DNA of 64,000 bases from Pomacea canaliculata (lineage: Eukaryota > Mollusca > Gastropoda > Architaenioglossa > Ampullariidae): assembly GCF_003073045.1 (NCBI RefSeq), contig NC_037593.1, forward strand, positions 18,466,725-18,530,724, read 5' to 3'. A model generated the notes under the pieces. That model made no database searches. It saw only the letters and a list, made by a program, of their open reading frames with translations, and had not been told where the DNA came from. Of the stretch, positions 1-10,800 are shown in pieces. A program made the translations under genes and the position numbers. Every line of letters begins with the position of its first letter. Within the stretch, counting starts at the first letter, position 1.

Positions 1-1176
1 AAGCCAAAGCAGCACATTGGCAAACAAGGAAGTTTAGCTGAAATATAGAGAAAATAAATTAAATATCCCAGTTTTTAAATATGAATATATTTCTTATAAT
101 CTCAAGTACAGTGATCTTGTTTAAAGTAAAACAGAACCAACAATTTTTTTACCTTTAGATGACAGGTGGAATTTCCATTTGCACATAAAAGATAATGGAA
201 TCAATATACAGTCAACAAACAAACAAGAAACAAGCATGTTATCTAAAACCTATCTTTTTAATGCATTCTACCCTAAAATTATTTTTTTAAATGGATAATA
301 GTCTATCATATTTCATTATTCCCTAGAATGCTTTTAAAGCAGAGTGTTCTTGGTTCTATTAATCTGCAGGTTTTGATTTCAGTTGCTGCACAACATAGTT
401 CAGCTGAATAGCATTGTTCTGTCCTCATGTCCTCTCGCCTCTGACTCATCATGTCAGTTCATTCTGTACCAGCCTGACTGGAGTGGGACTAACAATGTGA
501 CAGATTCTGTCAACGAACACCCAGTAATGACATGTGCACAAAAATGCTTTGATAAAAGAAGTCAGATTTGGGAATGTTTTTCTATTATTGCAGACCTCCA
601 AAAACATCAACATTTTCCCTTCCAGTTTTTTCAAATTTGAATCAGATGTATATTTCAATAAGAAAAAGCATATAATTATTGTGGTTTGATCACATTTGCT
701 TATTTAACAGCATTAAATATATATCTAAGACATGCGAGTCGCTTTCAAGTAATTTGCTTAATCAAATTTCAATTTGCTGACATAAGCTCTTAGATGAGGC
801 TGAAGATTATTTTATTTCTGGCTGAAATCTATACTTTTCAGCTTTTAAAAAACTGGTTAACTGGTTGAAAATTGTGGGACCGAGAAGAATGCTAGGGAAA
901 GGTAGCCTCGTACAATCGTCCGATCAACCTCAGCGGTGCATCAGTCCACATGGCCTGATGCTACTGATGCAAGTCCTTGGAACTTTGCTAGTTCAAATTG
1001 GACTAGACACGCATTTTATCCTCACGCAAAATAAATGCAAAAAATATTTAATCTCCTAGAATGAAAAATACTTATGAACTGGAGGAGAAAGGCTAACTGT
1101 TAAGCTGAAATGAAATAAAATCACTAAAGTCACCTCGTGAGGTCTAATCCGTGCATGATTCATGTCACATTCATAC
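1..1176. other. Non-coding stretch, probably intron 1 of the MBOAT gene
   Basis: This AT-rich DNA lies downstream (minus strand) of the first coding exon of the MBOAT gene, so it is probably the first part of its intron 1. I looked for the expected next exon (continuing after the Leu-Asp-Gln that ends exon 1) and did not find it. The short open frames here lack recognisable domains and plausible splice partners. Confidence 0.5.
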
Positions 1177-1257
1177 CTGATCCAGTGGCAGTCCAACTAC
1201 AGAAACTAAAGGCATCAAAAGTTGAGATCCTGCGTAGAATTGTCCTCGCGCAACCAT
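1177..1257 (-). CDS. MBOAT-family lysophospholipid acyltransferase, first coding exon (partial gene)
   Basis: A 27-codon exon starts at the ATG at 1257-1255 and ends after a Gln codon at a canonical donor (CAG|GTATGA). Its protein contains GSQLLMPLVSVVGLPLDQ. That resembles the N-terminus of MBOAT1/MBOAT2-type acyltransferases, where a Gly-Ser-x-Leu-Leu-x-Pro-Leu run precedes a Pro-(Leu/Ile)-Asp-Gln just before the first membrane helix. Members of this family are multi-pass ER proteins that re-acylate lysophospholipids in the Lands cycle. The rest of the gene lies off the left edge. It is divergent from the amidase gene that starts at 1866, so the two probably share a promoter. The family call rests on one short exon; the subtype cannot be decided. 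Confidence 0.7.
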
Positions 1258-1382
1258 CTTGTGTTATTTTTTCTCAAAAGATTTTTTTAAGAAGCACAAA
1301 ACAACACACGAAGAATCCTTTGACAGCAGTCGTGGTCTTAAAATGATAATGAAGACGGTATCGTGTGTGGATGCTGTCGACT

Positions 1383-1447
1383 GCTTTGAAACTTCCCACA
1401 ATGCACTAGTAGCTTGGCTACATTAAAACAATGTCAGCTTCCGGTTA
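1383..1447. promoter_or_regulatory. Shared promoter motifs between MBOAT and amidase genes
   Basis: Between the two divergent start codons (1257 and 1866) lie a TTCCCACAATGC-like block near 1392-1404, resembling the ZNF143/THAP11 promoter motif, and CTTCCGGT at 1438-1445, an ETS/GABP-type site. Both motif classes are common at bidirectional housekeeping promoters. The motifs are visible; use as a promoter is inferred. Confidence 0.4.
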
Positions 1448-1865
1448 AGGGAGGCTATTCGGCAAGCCTCAAATCACAAGCGTCATGGAGATCATAGTCG
1501 TCTGCTTTAAATCATCCTCCTGCAGTTCGTAGCTTTACTGCTTGCAGCTTACAGGATTTCCGCTTGTGTCAGCTGACTTTCTGCCATACTTAAGACTCGT
1601 TGGAGTTCACTGCAGTCAAGTGTGTGCGTGTTCTGGCCGCCGTCCTGGTAATATTATTTCCTGGATAAATAATTGCGATTTGATCATTGTGTACTGTGGG
1701 CTATCCATAGTAGTGTGACACTGATAAGTAAGATGTCACGGCCATCAACCAGAGATAAGACTATCAATTTACTTATGTAAGCTTATCGTCCTGATATCAA
1801 GTGACCCTCAGGACCGTAGATTTACTGCGCTTCGCGTCATCTAAAGATAGTTTACTGCATTGACA

Positions 1866-4800
1866 ATGGCTTCTCACTATCTCATCGGAGTGTTACTAGT
1901 TGCCTGGTTCCATCTAGCAGTCACTGGTCAAGCACGGCCATCTGATCCACAGCCGGTAAAAACGTACAATGTGAGTTTCGACGATGATCCTTCTGTGAGG
2001 TGGAATCAGGTGCTGGACGACCACAGGGTATATCTGCCGGACATATTCCAATTTATTAGGTAAGATATCTCGACCTTGCGATCATTCACCCACTCAGCTC
2101 TTTTGGGAACTGAACAGATTGAGTTTAGCTGCAGAAAAAATAATATAGATACTTAAGCAGATGTGTTCTCTGTGTATGTGCGTGCTAGAAGCATTAAAGT
2201 TTTTCTGTCTACTATATAGCCAGTCCATCGGTTTGTCTGTCTGTCTTCTTGGTTGGTGATCTGCTTATTAGCTGCATGGTCTCGCTGATTGCCTTTGCTT
2301 TCTAATTGCCCATACATCCATACTTTTATTTCCAATCACGTGTACGTTAACTATCAGTCTTTATAAAAGAATCGTTTTTATTCATACCGTTTGAATTAAA
2401 TTACGTGATGTTTAGACGATCGAGTTGATGGGTGGGTGGAGCAGAAGTAGGAACATTAATTTATCCTCCTTCCTGTTTTCCATTTCCTGTGTATGTCTCA
2501 CATACACACACATATATATATATCTTTGTTGTGTCTGCTTATGTTTTGCAGCGAATATGTGCCTTCAGAATACATCCCTATTCTCCGGCAGATCGCACTG
2601 GATATTGAAACATTGCTGCCAGATACTTATGCCAAGGAAATTATTGGTGAGAAATGTGTTATTCATATAGATCTTCTATTTTAATTGGTGATTAGATCCC
2701 AGCTGGTTGCTAGCCCATGTTTTACTGTGAAGGGTGCGATCAAACTTTAAAATAAACTTTGAGTGATAAGTATCTATACCAATATTGTAGTTCTTTGCAC
2801 ATTTTTATTTCCATAAGGATTATGTTAGACGATCTTCATATGACTTTACAATAATTTGTATTCATTTAAGATGGAAAGAAAAACATATGGTGCTGTAGCA
2901 TTACTCACTGGAATCGGTCTTCCCTTTCTTCAGTTAAAATTTATTTAGAAGCTGTACTATGTTTATCCCTTTTAAACCGGCATTATTCGTCTATCCTTCA
3001 ATCTGCCTGGCAGATTTGTCTGAGTATAACTTTGCATTCTCAATACCTTTCTGTAGATAGACCTGAACTAACTTAACAAAAGCAAACCAGATCGCAGTAC
3101 GTCACAATGTAAAAGTATTTATTATCTCTCTTTTTGTGTTGTATCACGGGGGCTTGTATATCGAGACCAGAGGATGAGTATTTACAGAGACTGGGGAAAA
3201 TAGTATTTTCGTAGTAAAATTATTAGAGTAGTAAAATTATTAGAGATAAAATTCACCCCCACTAGTCTTCTAGTCTTCTGAGACAAGAAACAATCCAATC
3301 CATAATCTTCACCATTTGATTTCTTATTTTGAATTGGATGAAGGAGTGGCACAGTACTGGGGTATGAACACAGCGGACGTCATCATGCTCAACATAGTCT
3401 ACGATTTCACTGCGTAAGTTGACAACTGGATATTCCAGCGACTGACACTTGCAGTGCGCGCAGCTTAATGTGCATGCTAACTTTGATGTCACACGTTCCA
3501 TGCAAGTAAATTTTTAAAAAGCGCTTTGCAAGTATCAGCGTGTGGAGACTCATTAAGAAAGTCTTTCTGACACAGGATTTTGAGTGTCAGTTGATTCAGG
3601 AAATGATGTAGGAAGTACTATGCAGTGTTATGGGAAGATGCTCGGCTTTGGAGGGTCGGGGGGCAAACTATGCTGAGAGTGAACGACAGAGCAACGCTCG
3701 ACATTTTTGCCCCCCTGGTTTATACGCCACTACCACGGACACAAATAAATAAACAGTTATCAGAAACGTAAAACATGAAACACAAGGAAACCACTAGGCA
3801 GAACAAGTTTCCAAACGTGTTGTGGTATGTGTCACGTTCCAGGAGCTAAAACAGTGAAACAAAGGATTGTTTTAATGCCATGATGAAAAATGTGTTTTGG
3901 GAATACTGTGGCATAACACATCAATAATGAAGTCAGAATGCAAAAAGACGACGACAGCAATAATCTAGAAAATATTTAAAGAGTCTAAGTGTCTTTGCCA
4001 ACTGTATTCGACGAAACCTCCCCAAGATGATGCAAAATAATGATTTCAATGATATATTCTTTGAATATTTGTCTAGATAGTACTTGTCTATATATATATA
4101 TATCGATAGTATTGTGTATATGTTTAATCATGCTTTAGTCGTTTTCATGCGAAACCAAATAGCTTTCAACAACTGAGAGAGACTGCATAGTATGGCTTAC
4201 ATATTCTCCTAAAATTACTATGCAGAAGCCGTAGTTATGAAGCGAGGGTAAGTCGTTGCTTTGGGGCAATATGGGGAATATAAGGATAAGCGTCCTGTTT
4301 CTGAAGTGTCCAAATGCCGCAGATGGTTTTTACCCCTGGAGCCTTAGATAGAAAGTGAAGGAAAAGGTGGCCTAGGGTAAAGAAACATGAAGCAGTGTCC
4401 GCGGTGTCTGCATTTATTGGCAAAATCGAAAACAAGATGCTTTTCCTTAAGTTCCCCATGTTGCCCCGGAGCAGTTCTTTACCTTCGCTTCACAACTGCT
4501 GCCCTAAAAGGCTGGGATAGCATATTATTTCAGTCCCCCAGTATCCCAGCGACTTTGCAGGCGAGGGTGTCAGACTCTTTATTTATACCGAGACGTGAAC
4601 ATGCACACCGAGGCACAAGCTTAAGTCATAAGCTCAACGGTCAGGTCATTCTTATCAGTTACTGAATGTTACCCTTGTATATTCCCTTGTAAGTTACCTT
4701 ATATCATTGTTTCTTTTCCCTCATATCAATCGCCATGCCAGTTATTGCACCAGCATCGTGGCACAGGACACGAACGGCACGATCTGGCATGCTCGGAACC

Positions 4801-7800
4801 TGGACTATGACGACCCGGACCTCCTACGCAATCTCACTGTGTCGGTCAACTTTCAGAGAGGCGGGCAGGTAATGAAACTAAAGTAGCTTATAATTATGGG
4901 CTGGTTACAAGTGTTTGACACTCTAGGCACGTGCAGGCGCACACACACACAATCGCGCGCGCGCATACACACACACACATTTTGTCTTTTTGTCTCTCAG
5001 GTTGTCCGTCTGTCCTTTTCTCTTTCTTCTGTCTCTCTGTTTCGTCCTCTCTTTTGGGCTCCAAGGAAGGTACGAATGTTTACACCCAGATAGCATGCAA
5101 ACGTTTTAAAAACGTTTTAAAAACGTTTTAAAATGTTTACATAAAACATTTTAAAAAGGTTTGCAAAAAACGTTTTAAAAATGTTTATCATGCACATCAA
5201 AGTAATGTTTTAAAAACGTTTTCTGCAAACATTTGTAAAACATTTTAAAAATATTTTTAAAACGTTTTATAAACATTTTTCTGTGAAACATTTTAAAAAC
5301 ATTTAATAAATATTCGTATGTAAACATTTTTAAAACGTTTTTAAAATGTTTTCTAAACCTAATTTAAATGTTTCGCATGACACGTTTTTAAAACGTTTTT
5401 AAAATGTTTTTTAAACTAATTTAAATGTTCCACATTTCACACATACTTTCTGCAGTTTCACTTCAAACATGGCAAAAAGGATGTACAGAGAAGATTTTCA
5501 TTTGTTTTAATTAAAACATATTTCGTTGGGAATAAACCCAGGAGACATTTACATTGTACAATAGCAAGTACAAAATGGTGACCATTTGTGATAAAAATGA
5601 ATAAATGATACTCAAAAAAGAGAAAAAAGAATATAAATTAATTAAACACCGACAAATCAATGCATAGGATTTTTTCTTAAATTAATACTTTTAAATATTT
5701 CAATTTCAAATACTTAAAGGTGAGGTGGTGCGGCACTGTGCTCCGTGCAGAGTGCCAAGGAATAATTAAACTAAAACTAAACTTTTAGACCTTTAGATTT
5801 ACAAAAAAACAGTGAATTGTAAATACATTTGGATGATGTACAAAATACACCAAAAAGTACAGTTACCCTGCTGTAGATAACAACATGCACATTATCATCT
5901 CTACCCTTCTACAAGGGACATATCATTCCAATTAATTAATAATATGAGAATTTCCATACCGTAAAATAAGGCTGAACAAATAAAAGTTCATGTATGTCTG
6001 GTAAAGCGGCTTTACGAAAAACGCACTTAGAACACTATCAGATCCACATGCCTTCATTTCAACATACTAAAACCTTCTAATATGTAATTATTATAGCATT
6101 GTTGCTAAATATCAGCAAGCGTCCCAATTAGGGTCAAGAGTGGCTTGGTGATAAGCCTGATGTTCCTTATGCAGCAAAGTTAGGCATACATGCCAGTGTA
6201 GAGGAGTAAAAGGAGGCAAAAGCACAGAAGTGTTCTATGTTGGAGACAGCTCTTGAGCGTGGGGGAGAGCCAGTGACAAAGGACTGTCAGGACTGCCTGC
6301 TGTTGCCGTTGGAAGCGAATGGCTATGTGACCAGTACTGGCATTCGGCGGCTGTAGTTGGCATTGCAGTCATCGTAGACATTACTTGTATATCTCTAGAC
6401 TTCTCTGTCGCTGGGAGAGCAGTCGTCGCTCTCTGATGCGGATGGCAGCTCGGGCGGGAAGGACGACGGACAGGTGGAACAGCACTGTCTGGTGAAGCAT
6501 TGGTCTCCACTCTGTGATGGCTCCTGCACTAACTTTATCGGAAGCCTCCATACACCCACGGTTCTTCCGTACAGCTTCTGCAGATAGCAAAAATGGGATT
6601 TGTAGATTAAAGAAGCGCTACAGGTTTATAGATTAAAGATGGATTAAAGAAGTCTCACACTATACATATTGTTTCACTTTTATGGTGCTTATGCTTGTTC
6701 CCCATGTCTTTCCGTTTTTACGCTAGTTTCACCCATAGAAGCACAAAGTTTTTCAAAAATGTCAAGCTATGCTTTAAAATTCCCCTAAATTATTACAGAT
6801 TATCATTTCAATCATGGCTTTAACAATGACATCTGCTTTACGTACGAGTAATTCATGAAAGGAATCATCATCAAGGTGTCCATCCAGTTCCAACAGCTCT
6901 TGCTGTGTTCTAATCGGAAGGATCAAATCTTCTGGCAACATTCAGGCATCCTTTGCTGGAGCAGGCTGGTCTTTGCTTATCAGTGAATGAATCACCATAT
7001 CTTTTACTTCCTGTAGCATCAATTTCAATTCTCTGTCTTGTTTCAGAATGAGCCAGGCAAATGCTGCAACAGTATGAACATAGCACTGTGAGCAAAAGTG
7101 GACAATTAAGTTTTATAGGTGAATGAATCCAATCACTGGTGGTTTGTGAGGCAGTAAGAAACTTGTATAACCAACACTATGTTCAACTTGAGATTGTGAA
7201 GGGAATTCACAACAAAATTAAATAGGCAAAACAAAAAGCAAGAAAAGTAACCCATAATATAAAATTGTCTGAATTACCTTCATTAGACACTCTCTGGGTA
7301 CCGCCTTTTACTGCTGCAGTTGTGAGGTCTGTCCCCTCTTGTACTCCTTGCTGAGAGTCACTACGTTGGTCACTTGGGTGCTCATGTCGTGGGGGCAATA
7401 TTCTGGTGGTTAGTGCATTTACCTGTGGGCATAAACGCTTGTTTTCCACTTGTGGTTGCAATGAGTCTGGCAATGGTCCTGCTGGCACTGCTGGATGCAC
7501 TGATTTCCATCTAAAGTCGTCTTCTTCCTCCTCGTCTGGGCTCTCTAGCCCTAATCTAATTAACAAGCATACCTATTAATAAGTGTGCAGTGAAATGACA
7601 ATTATGAAAATTTAAGAATTTCTGGAGTAAAAGATTTAAGAAATAAAATAATAAATAATTCCTAGGCTATACCTATCATAATATCAATATTACCCTCATG
7701 AAAAATTGAAATGAACTGCAATACTGAAATCTGTACTGATCTTGTAAGTTGTTCTCCAAACCTAGGGATTCCCTAATCCCTGTCATTCTATAACTCAAAC

Positions 7801-10800
7801 AAGACACAATGTGACTACTTGTTTCTCTTCCTCTTCCAATCTTTTCAACCTTTAGTGCTGTCATCATCTGTTGTATCCAAGTTTGATGTATACTGGCTGT
7901 TATCCACTTTGCGTCTGGCAACCAAATACTCATCTGAAAGGGTTATTATTTTGTGAAGTTATCATAAACATCGAGAATAATGGCATGCAATGCTTTACCA
8001 CACAATATGAATTTCACATGACAAAATCAGTTAACTGTCTGTTCGCTGAGATGTTAATGGTCATGTGGCTGTATGTTCCAGTCTGTAACCACAATAAACC
8101 CTAAGCACGGTCTGCGTGGACTAAAGACACTAACACTACCTTAAAACCTTTTACAAAATAAATATGAACAATACTTTTAAACTTTATCAAGAGACTGACC
8201 CCAAAAATATTAACCAGGCTGATGAAGTCATCAAACATCCAATCTCTATAATATACATATATATGACAATGAGTAAACAGTATAAAAGTACCCTTTGAAC
8301 CCAAAATGCAAACAGCTTGAAGAGTCCAGGTATGTCTATCTGGCAGAGCTCCCTCCTTAAGGTGTTTTGTCAGCTCACTTGGTGGATAAGTATGCTAACC
8401 GTTTAGCGTGCTGAAAAATAAACAATCCTCTATGAACTCTTACCAGGAAGGCTAACTGTGTGTCTTTATGGGAGTGTTGGACGTTTTACGTCATCTGTCA
8501 TATTTCTGTCAGAGATTATGATTGCATATATTTTTATACACTGTTATACTCAAGGAACTATGGTAAATACAGGGAGGATAGCATGAATCTTGTTCAGCTG
8601 AGATATGATTGTATTGACTGCAGTTTGCTTCTGTGGCATGCAATGTTATAATGTCACGTTAGTTAATGTTATTAAAAACTCTATCATCCTTAACGTAAAT
8701 TTTAAAAACATGTAACACAAATTTACACCATAATGAGAAATGATTACACAATACCAGTGGTACCATTTCAGCCACAGATAACGGTTTAGCAATGAATTCA
8801 AGCAAGCAGTTATTACAGGATGCTTTTGTCGCAACAAGGCAAGAAGTACTGAAAGTGAACTGTTGGAAATGTTAAATGTTGCGACCCAATATGCCAACTG
8901 TGTGGCCAAATCTGTGTCTGTTTCACTGTCGCTGTCTGAAGATATCGCTGAATCAAACTGATCATCAATATAATCTTCAAATTCACTAAAATTAGATTTC
9001 ACAACATCATCATCATTATTTTCATCCAAATTGTATTTAGTCGGTAAATATTGCTGGCGTGATGTTATCGCTGAGAGTTCTGGTGTCTGCTGGTTCGAAC
9101 TGTTATTAATTTGACTCTGTAGATCTAAAACTGTGAGCACTTTCTCTACGACAGTGGATCGTGGATGTTTGTATCAGTGTGTATTGAATACATCTTTCTT
9201 CTTTCAGTTCTGCCAACTCTGCTTCTACAAGTTTTATTAACTTTTCTCCGCTTCGTCCAGTAGGACGACATGATGTGAACTATCAGCTGCCTTAACGTAT
9301 TAGATTATGTACGAGCGCTCAATTCAGAAAGTAAACTTTGACACATCACACCCAATAAGCAGACATTAAATGTGTGTTGTACTAGAACACGGTATATAGC
9401 GTTTTATAATTAAGAACCTGCAGTACGTGTGTGGTAAACAAAGAGAAAAGATTACAACCTTGGTTTTCAAACATACAGTACATCAGCAGAGAAAATGTCG
9501 CGCCGCGTGGAATCATGGGAGTACGTGCATCCACAAGAAGAATAGCAAATATTTAGTTACGTAGCATTGATGTTTTAAAAACTGCAATGATTTTAAACTA
9601 TCAAACCTAGTCATAAGACAAATATAACAAAGTCTTTAAAAAAGCTTTTTGGTGAGGATTTTCAGTATCTACACCGTGGACTGGCTCTAAAATTCCGTAG
9701 GAAAAGTGAATGCCGGCGAATCAAATAGTGACGTCTTTTAAAAAATTACGTCATGACGCGCAGCCATAAAGGTTAACATTGTAAACGTTTATAAAACATT
9801 TATTTAACATTTTTGTTTTAAATGTTTTATTTTCAAACATTTTAAAAATGTTTTTAAAATGTTTTACTTAAAAATGTTTTTTTGGTAAATGTTTTTAAAA
9901 TGTTTTTAAAACGTTTTATCTAAAACGTAAACCTTATTACAACCATGTAAACGTTTTTAAAACGTTTTTAAAATGTTTTCATGCTATCTGGGCAGTGCTT
10001 TTTCACGATGACTTCTTATCTGTGTCTGCTGTTTCTTTCTTTTGTGTGTCTGAATTGTTCGCACGTGTATTTATGTCTGGGAATCATTCATATCTTTTTT
10101 TACTTGTGTCTGCAGACACTGTACACCGCCACGACATACGCCGGATATGTTGGGGTGCTCACCGGTCAAAAACCAAATGCTTTTACCATCACAATAGACC
10201 AGCGTGGAGTTCCAAGTAAATATTTGTATTTCTTTTCTTTTTTTTTTTTTCTTAAGTAATGTCCTGTCTCTCTGTCTGTTCGTTAAGAATATGCGTCTTT
10301 AAGAACTAAGGAGGGTATTTCAAGTACACGTCCTACGTCAGTCATCATATATTTGTTTTATGACAGGAATGCACCAGGGCTACTGGTGGGAGAACATACT
10401 GGTGGCCATTTTGGACAAGTCTGCTTCTTTTGTTAGCTTCCTTGTCAGACAGGTCTGTTTTTGTCTCCCAAAAACTATTGTTAAGAAGGCAGCAATCCAC
10501 TCGTTCCTTCTGACGGTCTGTCTGTCGGTCCGACCCTCCACGCATATCCTTGCGTTCCGTTTTGATTATCCCGTCCGCTCACTGACGTTGTTTCCAATTG
10601 CAGACGCTGGAGGAAAGTCCAGACTTTAACAGCGCCGTGGACCATCTTTCTACTACCGTCATCCACGCTCCAGCCTACATCATTGTCGGCGGTAATAAAT
10701 TGTCAACCTCACAGACAAATTACAGTCGGACCTCGATAAGTCGAACTCAAAGGGACCCGAAAAAAAAAATACGACTTACTTAGTTTTCGAGTTAGGGAAA

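Larger units (their letters stand above)
5085..9992 (-). mobile_element. ~4.9 kb DNA transposon with long repeat-rich terminal inverted repeats and a DUF4806-type gene
   Basis: The left end reads CCCAGATAGCATGCAAACG at 5085 and the right end, on the opposite strand, reads CCCAGATAGCATGAAAACA from 9992 inward. Behind each tip lie hundreds of bases of AAAACGTTTTTAAA-like subrepeats (to about 5430 on the left, from about 9776 on the right). CA dinucleotides flank both tips and may be a 2-bp target duplication. The right end with five more bases reads CACTGCCCAGATAGC, which resembles the CACTG tips of animal EnSpm/CACTA elements, but the left end lacks this. Remnants of a multi-exon minus-strand gene fill the interior. 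It sits wholly inside intron 4 of the amidase gene, in antisense. No intact DDE transposase domain was seen, so it may be non-autonomous. Family placement is tentative. Confidence 0.8.

Noticed and set aside
6235-6510. 91-codon frame rich in Pro/Thr/Ala inside the transposon
   Set aside because: Low-complexity composition and overlap with the better DUF4806 C-terminal frame; not treated as a separate gene.
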